NCBI GenBank assembly: GCA_944325005.1
Contig: CALUYO010000003.1
Span: forward strand, 56,615-120,614
Source: Candidatus Gastranaerophilales bacterium
Lineage (GTDB): Bacteria; Cyanobacteriota; Vampirovibrionia; Gastranaerophilales; Gastranaerophilaceae
Direction: 5' to 3'
DNA: 64,000 nt
Of this stretch, positions 48,867-57,097 are shown in pieces; the stretch's first letter is position 1, and every line of letters starts with the position of its first letter. Made by a program: the position numbers and the translations under genes. The notes below the pieces were generated by a model. That model saw nothing but the letters and a program-made list of their open reading frames with translations, was not told the origin of the DNA and did no database searches.

Positions 48867-49599
48867 ACTTGATAAACTTGTAAAAACTTATGAAACTGTT
48901 GATTTTATAAAAGATGATCCGATACAGTTTCCTCATAGATTTTCTCATAAAAACGATATAGAAATTGCAGCTTTTATTTCATCATTTATGTCTTATGGCA
49001 CAAGGACAACTTTTGTAGAAAAACTACATTTTCTTTTTGATAATATCATACACAATGAGCCATATAATTTTATAATAAATTTTGAACCTGAAGTTTTAGG
49101 AAGTTTTAATTATCGTTTTGGGAAACCACGTGATTTTGCACAAATCTTTAATATTATGAGTGAACTTTATAAATTTGATGGAGGATTAGAACAGCTTTTT
49201 AAATATGGTCATGATAACCCGGTCAAAAATAATATATTTATTCCTGTTACGGATTATTTTTATTCAAAAATTACGGATAAGGATGCAAAAGGATTTGTGA
49301 ATATGATACCAAATGCAAGAAAGGGCAGTGCAATGAAACGTATGTGTATGTTTCTTAGGTGGATGGTTCGAAAAGGGCCGGTAGATTTGGGTATCTGGAA
49401 TTTTATGAAACCTTCTGAACTTCTAATACCGTTAGATACTCATGTAATTCAAATGGCTCGTACAAAAGGATTGCTTACCCGTAAAGCAACGGATTTAAAA
49501 GCCGCTCGTGAAATCACTGACAATCTTCGCAAATTTGATCCTGAAGATCCGACAAAATATGACTTTGCAATGTTTGGTTACGGGGTGAATAATAAATAA
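48850..49599 (+). CDS. TIGR02757 (DUF2400) family protein
   Basis: 249 residues, soluble and helical. Typical family segments are seen: DPIQFPHRFSHKNDIEIAAF, SSFMSYGTRTTFVEKL, GSAMKRMCMFLRWMVRKGPVDLGIW, IPLDTHVIQMARTKGLL and FDPEDPTKYDFAMFGYGV. The HhH-like helical arrangement suggests nucleic-acid contact, but no activity is established for the family. It starts inside tadA. Confidence 0.88.
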   Translation: MVIRDELDKLVKTYETVDFIKDDPIQFPHRFSHKNDIEIAAFISSFMSYGTRTTFVEKLHFLFDNIIHNEPYNFIINFEPEVLGSFNYRFGKPRDFAQIFNIMSELYKFDGGLEQLFKYGHDNPVKNNIFIPVTDYFYSKITDKDAKGFVNMIPNARKGSAMKRMCMFLRWMVRKGPVDLGIWNFMKPSELLIPLDTHVIQMARTKGLLTRKATDLKAAREITDNLRKFDPEDPTKYDFAMFGYGVNNK

Positions 49600-49600
49600 T

Positions 49601-50077
49601 ATGACACGAAAAAAACTTATTATGGATAATCTATATATTATACTGGTAATTATTATATTTGTTTGTGTTGTAGTTTTTTATCCAAATAAGGCTTATTTTC
49701 ACTGCGATAAATTACAAAATATATGTACATTAAAACGCGTTACTTTTGCAAACAAAATTTATACAAAAAATGCCAGATTATCATCCCTTTCTAAGCCTAT
49801 GTATTCTTCATATTATGCAAGATTTAGAAATGATGATATGATGTATCTAGTTGATTATGACAAAGAACTTGATGATAATGTATTTGTACAATTCAGTTTT
49901 CCGACATTACATGATGCCAAAGATATCGGAAATAAATTTAATGCTTATATAAAGTCAGATGAACAAGCATTTGAATATACTGATAAATGGCAGGCAAGAG
50001 CTTTTCGCAATATAATGATTTTTTTAGCATTTTGTTTTCTTTTGAGTCTTGGAAATCTATATTTTAATTTAAAATAA
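49601..50077 (+). CDS. Membrane protein of unknown function
   Basis: 158 residues. A first membrane helix (LYIILVIIIFVCVVVFY) is followed by a beta-rich region of about 100 residues with two Cys (YFHCDKLQNICTLKR), probably outside the cytoplasm, and a second helix (IMIFLAFCFLLSLGNLYF). It starts one base after the previous stop. The 3' side carries a small GC-rich hairpin. No family is recognised. Confidence 0.6.
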   Translation: MTRKKLIMDNLYIILVIIIFVCVVVFYPNKAYFHCDKLQNICTLKRVTFANKIYTKNARLSSLSKPMYSSYYARFRNDDMMYLVDYDKELDDNVFVQFSFPTLHDAKDIGNKFNAYIKSDEQAFEYTDKWQARAFRNIMIFLAFCFLLSLGNLYFNLK

Positions 50078-50085
50078 TATGCCAT

Positions 50086-50104
50086 TGTCGGGCTTTAGCC
50101 CGAC
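50086..50104. terminator. GC-rich hairpin between convergent genes
   Basis: GTCGGG (50086-50091) pairs with CCCGAC (50099-50104). No T-run follows on the plus strand. It may end transcription weakly, or be a single REP-like palindrome. Confidence 0.4.
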
Positions 50105-50150
50105 GAAATACCGTAAAGCCTGCGCCTTCAGCTCATTCGCACTAAGCTCC

Positions 50151-51023
50151 TTATTCGCCCAGATTGATTTGTGAGAATTGAACAATCTTGTTTTTGCCGC
50201 GTTTTTTTGCATTATACAAAGCGTGCTCGGCATACCGTATTATTGTATTTGCGTCTTCTTCAGTGTTTTCGATGCAAGGGTAAGTTGCTATACCGCCTGA
50301 AATTGTAATCGGATGCCTTTCTTCTTCACCTGCAGGGATAAATTCCATTCTTTCAATGTCTTTTCTAAATCTTTCAGCAAATAAGAATGCATTTTCTTCT
50401 GAAGTATTAGGAAGGATTAGCAAGAATTCTTCATCCCCGTAGCGAGTTAAGATATCTTCTTTTCTAATAAGCTGTTTTAGTTTATCGGCAATTGAGCGGA
50501 GCAAAACATCGCCCCATTCGTAACCGTAAATGTCGTTTACAACTTTGAAAAAGTCAAGGTCAAAAAGAAGGCAAGAAAGCTTTGTTCCGTAACGTCTTGC
50601 GCGGGAAATTTCCTGATCGAGACGCTCCTGCATGTATTTTCTGTTATGAAGTCCTGTAAGTTCATCTGTTGTTGATACAACTTTGAGCTTGTCGCGGAGT
50701 TCTTTGTATTTTAAAAGGGCATTTGCTCTTATTACAAGTTCCATATTGTCAACAGGGGTTCTTATGAAGTCAAAAATAACAGCTCTGACTGTTGTTCCTT
50801 TAAAAACATCTCCTATAAAAAGTGTCGGAGCTTTAAATTTTGTTGTCATCAAAACATCTTTAATATTCGGAACACTTTCAACGACGATAAGCCCCGGATT
50901 AAGGGTTTCGTAATCTCTAAGATTTTCAGCGTTTTCAATTCTTACATTTGTATCATCAATCTGTGCAAGTATATCAGCAAGTTTTGATTCGTTTTTATCC
51001 GTATAAACAACAATGTTCTTCAT
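50151..51023 (-). CDS. Diguanylate cyclase-like protein with variant GDEEF motif
   Basis: 290 residues. The N-terminal 115 resemble a receiver domain (NIVVYTDKNESKL, GLIVVESVP, FDFIRTPVDN) but lack the phospho-acceptor arrangement. The GGDEF domain starts at TTDELTGLHNRKYMQERLD and has FDLDFFKVVND. The active loop reads RYGDEEFLLILP, so the second Gly of GG(D/E)EF is Asp. The inhibitory-site motif RKED lies five residues before it, in the normal place. It may be a weak cyclase or a c-di-GMP-binding receptor. A good promoter lies 90 bp upstream. Confidence 0.88.
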   Translation of the reverse strand: MKNIVVYTDKNESKLADILAQIDDTNVRIENAENLRDYETLNPGLIVVESVPNIKDVLMTTKFKAPTLFIGDVFKGTTVRAVIFDFIRTPVDNMELVIRANALLKYKELRDKLKVVSTTDELTGLHNRKYMQERLDQEISRARRYGTKLSCLLFDLDFFKVVNDIYGYEWGDVLLRSIADKLKQLIRKEDILTRYGDEEFLLILPNTSEENAFLFAERFRKDIERMEFIPAGEEERHPITISGGIATYPCIENTEEDANTIIRYAEHALYNAKKRGKNKIVQFSQINLGE

Positions 51024-51115
51024 TTTTCTTTTTTACCCTCTACAATGATTTTAATAATAAGAATTTTTTTATTTTTGCCGAAGCTAAAGCTTCTTTTTTG
51101 CCCTCTTATTCTTTA

Positions 51116-51144
51116 TATATAACATATTGCTCTGTTTAAATCAA
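51116..51144 (-). promoter_or_regulatory. Promoter of the GDEEF gene
   Basis: On the minus strand: TTGATT (51144-51139), a 17 base spacer, TATATA (51121-51116). The roughly 85 base leader contains a small GAAGC-TTTA-GCTTC hairpin (51080-51093). Confidence 0.6.
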
Positions 51145-51202
51145 TAGGTAAATAAAAGTTAATAAACCGACGGTAATTCTTTTTCTATGCTAAAATCAGG
51201 TT

Positions 51203-51724
51203 ATGTTAAGCGTTAAGATTAGACCTATGCAGAAAAGTGACCTTGATGGAGTTATATCTATTGAGGAAAAAGCTTACGGACCTCATCATTGGTCTAAGGA
51301 TTCGTTTATGAGTGAACTTTCTAATGAGCTGGCTAAATATTTCAGCGTATTGAATGATAAGGATGAGCTGATAGCGTATTGCGGATGCTGGCAGATTCTG
51401 GAAGAAGCGCATATTACAAATATAGCAGTAACTCCGGAATACAGGCGAAATCACATCGGCGAGGCGCTGTTAACAACTATAATAGATGAATGCTACAGAA
51501 ATATGGCAAAATATATTACACTTGAGGTTCGTGTCGGAAACAAGCCTGCAATAGCTCTTTATGAAAAATATGGTTTTAAATCTCTGGGTACTCGAAAGGG
51601 TTATTATCAGGATAATAATGAAGATGCATTAATCATGTGGACAGAAAATATTTTTTACGATAAATTTAAATCAGTATATGATAGGAATGTGTTGTCTCTA
51701 AAGGGGAAAATAAATATTTTATGA
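51203..51724 (+). CDS. rimI: Ribosomal-protein-alanine N-acetyltransferase (RimI)
   Basis: 173 residues. The N-terminus IRPMQKSDLDGVISIEEKAYG and the acetyl-CoA motif ITNIAVTPEYRRNHIGEALL are typical of RimI, as is EVRVGNKPAIALYEKYGFKSLGTRKGYY. RimI acetylates the N-terminal Ala of ribosomal protein S18. The C-terminal 20 residues extend beyond the usual end. It overlaps bioY by 4 bp. Confidence 0.88.
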   Translation: MLSVKIRPMQKSDLDGVISIEEKAYGPHHWSKDSFMSELSNELAKYFSVLNDKDELIAYCGCWQILEEAHITNIAVTPEYRRNHIGEALLTTIIDECYRNMAKYITLEVRVGNKPAIALYEKYGFKSLGTRKGYYQDNNEDALIMWTENIFYDKFKSVYDRNVLSLKGKINIL

Positions 51725-52380
51725 CAAACGCTGTTGCGCCGAAAATAAGGGTAATAAAAAAACAAATTGAAGGTATAAGATTAAGTTTTGGAAGTGTACT
51801 TCTTGTTTTATGCTGTACATTTTTAATTATACTTTCAACTTTTGTTCAGTTAAATATTCATCATTTTACTTTACCTGCAGGTTTTTTTAGTGGCGAACAC
51901 TTAGTTATGGCTGATTATATCCACACATACAGGTTAATCCCTCAGGTGCCGGTAATAATATTTGTCGGGGCATTTTTGGGAAGAAGATACGGAATAGCAA
52001 GTATTTTACTTTATATTTTGCTGGGTTTATTTGTTATCCCTGTTTTTGCTCTGGGCGGTGGGCCCTCGTATGTTTTAGAATACAGTTTTGGCTATATACT
52101 GGCTTATATTCCTGCTGTATTTTTTTCCGGTTCTATTTTAAAAAGCGGATATACTAACCGAAACATTTTTCATGCTGTTCTCGTAGGCGTTTTGACTATT
52201 CATGTAATAGGCGTTTTATATATGCTTTTTATTGCCGGATTGAGGCATGAAGGTTCGGAATTCATGCTTGGATGGATTATCGCACAAAGCGGTGTAAAGA
52301 TTATTTATGATTTTATATTCAGCTTTGCGGCAGTATTTGCGGCTAAGTATGCGAAGATTATTTTATGGTTTTTTATGTAA
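51721..52380 (+). CDS. bioY: BioY-family biotin transporter
   Basis: 219 residues with six hydrophobic segments. The BioY pattern is seen in RLIPQVPVIIFVGAFLGRRYG, LLYILLGLFVIPVFALGGGPSYV and FGYILAYIPAVFFSG. BioY is the substrate-binding membrane protein of biotin uptake, working alone or with an energy-coupling ATPase. No ecfA/ecfT genes are adjacent, nor any biotin synthesis genes. ATGA overlap with rimI indicates coupling. Confidence 0.88.
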   Translation: MTNAVAPKIRVIKKQIEGIRLSFGSVLLVLCCTFLIILSTFVQLNIHHFTLPAGFFSGEHLVMADYIHTYRLIPQVPVIIFVGAFLGRRYGIASILLYILLGLFVIPVFALGGGPSYVLEYSFGYILAYIPAVFFSGSILKSGYTNRNIFHAVLVGVLTIHVIGVLYMLFIAGLRHEGSEFMLGWIIAQSGVKIIYDFIFSFAAVFAAKYAKIILWFFM

Positions 52381-52393
52381 GGAGTAAGTTATA

Positions 52394-53503
52394 ATGAAAG
52401 TTCATTCAGTCGGTTTTCAGGGTATGTCATTTGGCAGCAGCAGGGAAAAATTTGATGTTCAGGGGCATATTGGCTCTATGTTTGATAATCTGCATAATAA
52501 AAAAACGACTTACAATACACAAAATATTATTGATACCGTAGAAGTTAATAATGTAAAAAAAGTTCTTGTAAGTTCTATTTCAGGTTTAAATCCTGAAGGG
52601 AGTGATTTATTTCAATCTGAGTTAAATGCTGCTAAAGAGATTGAGAGTATTTCAGGAAACGGAAATGTTAAAATTTATCCTTTATTATCCTGTCAGCCCG
52701 GAATTTCAAAAGATACGACTGTTGTGGAAAAGCTTGTTGAAGGCGGAAAATTCTATGGAATGAAGTTCCATCCTACCAATACTGAAAAATCTGTTAAGGA
52801 TAATTTTGAAATATATTCAAAATATTTATCTCTTGCCGAGGAAAAGGGACTTGCCTGTGTATTCCATTCAACTACAGATGGTAAATCTGATCCCGCTGAA
52901 ATTATACGATTGTCAGAAAATCACCCGAAACTTCCTGTGGTGCTTTATCATATTGACCTGATGGCATCTCCGGACCAGATGAGCAAAACAATTGATGATA
53001 TAGCAAATTCTGTAAATGGCGGTAAATCTAATCTTTTTGTGGATATATCATGGTTAACTGGATTATTTGATAATGCAGAACAGAATAAAAATACAATTAA
53101 ACAGGCTCTTGAGAAAATCGGACCTGAACGTATTATGTTTGGTTCGGATACCCCTATTTCGGAAATGGGTGATAAAGAGAAGTATGGTAAGTTTGCAGAT
53201 TTTGTTGAAGAAACCGTAAAAGAATATTATAAGGATAAACCTGATGATGCTGAGAAGGCTTTAAATAATATTTTTTATGATAATGCGGAAGAAGTATTCA
53301 TAAATAAAAAATGGTATCAAAAACCTGTACAAAATGAAGCTATTGATAAGGCGAAAAAAGCATCTTTTTCAAAAAAGGGTTTAGTGATTGCTGCCGGAGC
53401 TTGTATTGCTGCAATCGCTGTATTAATTGTTAAATCATTATATGATGAGCATAAAAAAACAAAAGATATTGAACACAGGCCTTCACAGATAGTTAAGCAC
53501 TAA
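52394..53503 (+). CDS. Amidohydrolase-2-like protein with C-terminal membrane anchor
   Basis: 369 residues with AAGGAG before the ATG. After an N-terminal MKVHSVGFQGMSFGSS the barrel begins with FDVQGHIGSMFD; families of this type usually have D-x-H-x-H here, so the first metal-ligand His is Gln. Later ligand positions are present (MKFHP, FHSTTDG, LYHID, MFGSDTP). The C-terminus has a membrane helix (GLVIAAGACIAAIAVLIVKSL) and a short basic tail, suggesting a tail-anchored protein. Substrate unknown. The 3' end overlaps the OppD-type gene by 4 bp. Confidence 0.75.
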   Translation: MKVHSVGFQGMSFGSSREKFDVQGHIGSMFDNLHNKKTTYNTQNIIDTVEVNNVKKVLVSSISGLNPEGSDLFQSELNAAKEIESISGNGNVKIYPLLSCQPGISKDTTVVEKLVEGGKFYGMKFHPTNTEKSVKDNFEIYSKYLSLAEEKGLACVFHSTTDGKSDPAEIIRLSENHPKLPVVLYHIDLMASPDQMSKTIDDIANSVNGGKSNLFVDISWLTGLFDNAEQNKNTIKQALEKIGPERIMFGSDTPISEMGDKEKYGKFADFVEETVKEYYKDKPDDAEKALNNIFYDNAEEVFINKKWYQKPVQNEAIDKAKKASFSKKGLVIAAGACIAAIAVLIVKSLYDEHKKTKDIEHRPSQIVKH

Positions 53504-54450
53504 TTGCAAAAGCATGCGCTATAGTGATTAATTCCTACATTTTCAAGGTCGGGAATTTTATACATACATATATCAATGCATTTTTTGCATCGAGGATGAA
53601 ACCTGCAGCCGTTTATATCCTGAAGAATCCCTGGCGGCTGTCCTTGAATTGTTTCAAGTTTGTCCTGCCTGTTTGATGGCAGTGAACGAAGAAGAGCTAT
53701 GGAATAAGGATGCTTTGGATTTGCAAAAAATTGTTTTGCAGGTGCTGTTTCAACAATTCTGCCTGCATACATAACTGATACATAATCTGCGTTTTCTCCT
53801 ACCAGAGCAAGGTCATGAGTGATTAAAAGTACTGATGTATCTGTTTTAGACTGAATTTCTCTTAAAAGTTTCATTATCTGTGCCTGAATTGTTACATCAA
53901 GCGCCGTTGTAGGTTCATCCGCAATTAAAATTTCAGCATGGCATGCAAGTGCCATAGCAATAATTGCACGTTGTTTCATTCCGCCTGAGAATTCATGCGG
54001 ATATGCTTTCATTCTTTCTGATGCGCATGGAATTTGAACGGCTTCAAGAGACTCTACTGCTTTGTTGTAAGCTTCTTTTCCTGTAATGTGCTGGTGAATT
54101 TTTATAACTTCTAAAAGCTGATCGCCTACAGTATAAAGAGGATTTAGGGAAGTCATAGGATCCTGTGGAATAAGTGCTATTTTAGCTCCCCTTATATGTT
54201 GGAGTTCTTTTTTAGAAGCTTTAAGCAGGTTTTGTCCGTCAAATGTAATTTCTCCGCCTGTAACTCTTGCCGTTTTTGGAAGTAATTGTAAAATACTCAT
54301 AGCACTTACGGTTTTCCCGCATCCGGATTCACCTACAAGTGCATGCATCTTACCTTTTTCCAGAGAAAATGATACATCAAACAGGGCCTGACGAAATCCG
54401 AATTCACAATTAAAACCGAGATTTAAATTTTTTACCTCTAACACTGGCAT
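53500..54450 (-). CDS. oppD: OppD/DppD-type ABC transporter ATPase
   Basis: 316 residues from the ATG at 54450 (MPVLEVKNLNLGF), the usual family start; ATG at 54468 or TTG at 54513 would extend it. Walker A is GESGCGKTVS, signature EFSGGMKQR, Walker B ILIADEPTTALDV, H-loop ITHDLALV. The C-terminal oligopeptide-ABC extension has CRFHPRCKKCIDIC, which may hold an Fe-S cluster as in OppD/DppD. It should energise peptide or similar uptake. No permease, binding protein or OppF gene is adjacent, so it is an orphan here. Confidence 0.87.
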   Translation of the reverse strand: MPVLEVKNLNLGFNCEFGFRQALFDVSFSLEKGKMHALVGESGCGKTVSAMSILQLLPKTARVTGGEITFDGQNLLKASKKELQHIRGAKIALIPQDPMTSLNPLYTVGDQLLEVIKIHQHITGKEAYNKAVESLEAVQIPCASERMKAYPHEFSGGMKQRAIIAMALACHAEILIADEPTTALDVTIQAQIMKLLREIQSKTDTSVLLITHDLALVGENADYVSVMYAGRIVETAPAKQFFANPKHPYSIALLRSLPSNRQDKLETIQGQPPGILQDINGCRFHPRCKKCIDICMYKIPDLENVGINHYSACFCN

Positions 54451-54632
54451 ATGCTTATAATACAACATAATCTTTCTTGTGTGAATAGTCTTATCGGGTG
54501 CTTTTGTTAACAAATATTAAGATATATTTTGCTTATCATGCAATTTTATAGAGTGAAAATTTTTTATAAAAGCATAGGGGATATTTTAAAGAGTAATTTT
54601 CTTATCACGGGGAAAATTAGAAAGGGAAAAAA

Positions 54633-56216
54633 ATGACAGACGTAAGAAAAATTGATGTTGTATCTGTAAACACAGTTCAATCAAAACAAACTACAGATCC
54701 GATTGGAAAAGAAAAGGCTGAAAAAGCTAAATTAAACGCAGAAATTCAAAGAGAACTGGCAACAAAACAGGCAAGAAAGCAAGCTATTGAAGAGGCAAAA
54801 CAAGCTTACCTGCAATTTGGAACTGTTGAAGGTAAAGAAGTTGTATCTGAAAAAGAAGCTCAAAAAATGGCTGAAAATTTCGTAAAAGATAAACGCTATG
54901 AAGAAAATTCAGAAGCAACTCAGGTCTTTATGGATAAAAATGCTTACAAAGCAGCAGAAAAAGAACGTAAAGAATTAAGAAAACAATTAATAGACCGGTA
55001 CAGAAACGAAGGTCTGAGCAGAAAAGAAGCAAAACAAAAAGCAGATGCTCAACTTGTGGAAAATGAATATGTAAAAGGAAAGAAAACCCGTAAATTTGTT
55101 GAAGCTAATCAGGATATGTTTTACGATGACAATGGTAACTTCTCAAGCGATAAATTTAAACAGACAGCACTGAAATTTGCAAATACTCACACTCAGGAAG
55201 GCGAAGCAGAAAATCATTACTTAAGCCTTAAAGAAAGACGTGAAGTTGCAGAAGAACAAAATGTTAAAGCAAAGGTAATTAAAAATATTGTTAAAAAATC
55301 AAATTTGGGTTACGAAAGAGATAACACAAATCTTTATAGAGGCTTATATGTTGCAGGTGTAACCGGTGTAGGTGCCGGATTGGGAGCAGCATTAGGAGCT
55401 ACAGGTCTTCTCGCCGGAGAGGTTGTTGCAACAGCAACTTCAAATGCATCAGCTACAGCAACTGCAACAGCTAATGTTTATGATGAAGCTGGAAATGTTA
55501 TAGCTTCTTCAACAGAAACTGCAACCTCTAATGCAACGGACACAGCTACGGCAAAAGGAAAATCGGGCCTTAGCACTGCAGCTCAGGGAGCTAAAGCAGG
55601 TTCGTTACTGGGTCTTGGTATAGGTCTTGCTACAATGGGCTTTATAAAAGACAAGGGAAATAAAGAAGCTAAGATTTATACTCCCGGAAAAGAGGAAGAT
55701 GTAGTTCAACCTCAGCCTCAACAGCCTGCTCCGGAACCGGATCCGGAACCGGCTCCTTCACAACCCGAAGTCCAGCCATGTCCTTTAACTCCGGGTGAAG
55801 AACGTGAAGAATATTGTGACTATAAAGTTCAAAAAGGTGAATACTGGCGCGGCATTGTTCGGGCTAAGTACACACACGAAGATGGTTCAAAGTTAACTCC
55901 GCAGGAAGAAATTGAAATAGTACATGAATTAAAGAGAAAACATGGTATTACTGACTTCTCCGCAAATACACAACCTTCCGTAATGCGTCTATATACAGAA
56001 ATTAACGGTAAAAAATACAACATTAACTGTGATGCAGCAGTTAAAGAAAAAACAAATAAATTTGCTCCGGCAAAAAAATATACAGGCAAAGCCGCTGATG
56101 GAACAGTTAGATACTTCTATACTGACTGTGAAGGTAACAGAAGCCAGTTCTTTAAAACAAAAGAAGAACGTGATGCCGCAATGCAGGCAAATCAAAGACC
56201 ACAAAAAGCAGCTTAA
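54633..56216 (+). CDS. Coiled-coil membrane protein with Ala/Thr loop and LysM-like end
   Basis: 527 residues with AGAAAGGG before the ATG; no signal peptide. Residues 1-225 are Lys/Glu-rich coiled coil, then a Gly-rich membrane segment (VTGVGAGLGAALGATGLLAGE) near 240-265. A Thr/Ala loop (TATATANVYDEAG, TATSNATDTATA) leads to a second segment (AGSLLGLGIGLATMGFI) near 321-339. A Pro/Glu/Gln linker follows, and from about 392 a module starting YKVQKGEYWRGIVRAKY, which resembles LysM (Y-x-V-x-x-G-D). It shares its order of parts with the 956-residue protein at 2074-4944. A peptidoglycan-linked scaffold is one possibility. Confidence 0.7.
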   Translation: MTDVRKIDVVSVNTVQSKQTTDPIGKEKAEKAKLNAEIQRELATKQARKQAIEEAKQAYLQFGTVEGKEVVSEKEAQKMAENFVKDKRYEENSEATQVFMDKNAYKAAEKERKELRKQLIDRYRNEGLSRKEAKQKADAQLVENEYVKGKKTRKFVEANQDMFYDDNGNFSSDKFKQTALKFANTHTQEGEAENHYLSLKERREVAEEQNVKAKVIKNIVKKSNLGYERDNTNLYRGLYVAGVTGVGAGLGAALGATGLLAGEVVATATSNASATATATANVYDEAGNVIASSTETATSNATDTATAKGKSGLSTAAQGAKAGSLLGLGIGLATMGFIKDKGNKEAKIYTPGKEEDVVQPQPQQPAPEPDPEPAPSQPEVQPCPLTPGEEREEYCDYKVQKGEYWRGIVRAKYTHEDGSKLTPQEEIEIVHELKRKHGITDFSANTQPSVMRLYTEINGKKYNINCDAAVKEKTNKFAPAKKYTGKAADGTVRYFYTDCEGNRSQFFKTKEERDAAMQANQRPQKAA

Positions 56217-56252
56217 AATATCAACTTTTGATTACGTCTCCTTTTATAATAA

Positions 56253-56289
56253 AAAAGACCTCCCGTAAATGCAGACAGGGAGGTCTTTT
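56253..56289. terminator. Bidirectional terminator
   Basis: AAAAGACCTCCC (56253-56264) pairs with GGGAGGTCTTTT (56278-56289), with a 13-base loop. It serves the coiled-coil gene and the convergent ispE. Confidence 0.88.
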
Positions 56290-57097
56290 AATTAGAGATA
56301 CAAACTCCTTTTTCAGTTGAAACAATGTTATTTGCAATCCAATAATCATTTTCGGGGCTAAACTCCGTATTAACACTAAAATAAGTAGAACCCGAGCCGG
56401 ACATTATGGCATTCGGGTATAAGTCTTTTATTTTTTGTAATTCCCTGTAATCATCAATTAGCGCCCATTCAAGATCATTTTTAAAATTCTCCTTTGAACC
56501 GTATTTTGATTTAAAACCGTAAGATTGTTTGTCAGAAAATTTTGTGTAAGCTTCTTTTGCGCTTATGCCTAAATTTACAGGCTTAATCAAAGAGATTTGC
56601 ATATTTTTAAACGGGAGTTGTTCTAAAATCTCTCCTCTGCCTTTTGTCATTCTGCATCCGCCTTCAAGGCAAAAATTTAAATCAGATCCGAGTTTTGAAC
56701 AGAGATTATGAAGTTCTTTTTTGCTAAGAGGTTTTGCGAAGATTTCGTTAAGACCGTACAAGGTTCCTGCTGCATCGGTACTCCCGCCTGCTAAACCGGC
56801 GGCAACCGGAATATTTTTATCAATAAAAATTTCAATTTTATGCGGTGTCAGGTTTGTGTGTTCAATAAAGAGCATTGTTGCTTTATAGACAAGATTTTTT
56901 TCATTATAAGGAATTTCTTCACAGTTCCCAGAAAGTGTAATTTCAAATTTTTTCGAAGCTTCTGTAGTTATTGTCAAATAATCATACAGGCTTATTGTCT
57001 GCATAATGCTTTCTATATTATGAAATCCATCATCACGTTTGCCTAAAACCTTCAGGGTTAAATTAATTTTTGCAGGACACTGTATTTTAAGTTTCAT
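56288..57097 (-). CDS. ispE: 4-diphosphocytidyl-2-C-methyl-D-erythritol kinase
   Basis: 269 residues, GHMP kinase family. PAKINLTLKVLGKRDDGFHNI at the N-terminus holds the catalytic Lys and substrate-binding His; the ATP-binding loop is PVAAGLAGGSTDAAGTL. IspE phosphorylates CDP-methylerythritol in the MEP route to isoprenoids, so this organism uses the non-mevalonate pathway. It overlaps rsmA by 4 bp; this pairing is common in bacteria. Confidence 0.94.
   Translation of the reverse strand: MKLKIQCPAKINLTLKVLGKRDDGFHNIESIMQTISLYDYLTITTEASKKFEITLSGNCEEIPYNEKNLVYKATMLFIEHTNLTPHKIEIFIDKNIPVAAGLAGGSTDAAGTLYGLNEIFAKPLSKKELHNLCSKLGSDLNFCLEGGCRMTKGRGEILEQLPFKNMQISLIKPVNLGISAKEAYTKFSDKQSYGFKSKYGSKENFKNDLEWALIDDYRELQKIKDLYPNAIMSGSGSTYFSVNTEFSPENDYWIANNIVSTEKGVCISN

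Noticed and set aside
51040..51144. Third toxin-like locus upstream of the GDEEF gene, because of GCAATATGTTATA
   Set aside because: The similarity is limited to the promoter -10 region. There is no short hydrophobic frame, no AAGGGYAAGC start and no strong ribosome site; it is simply the promoter of the GDEEF gene.
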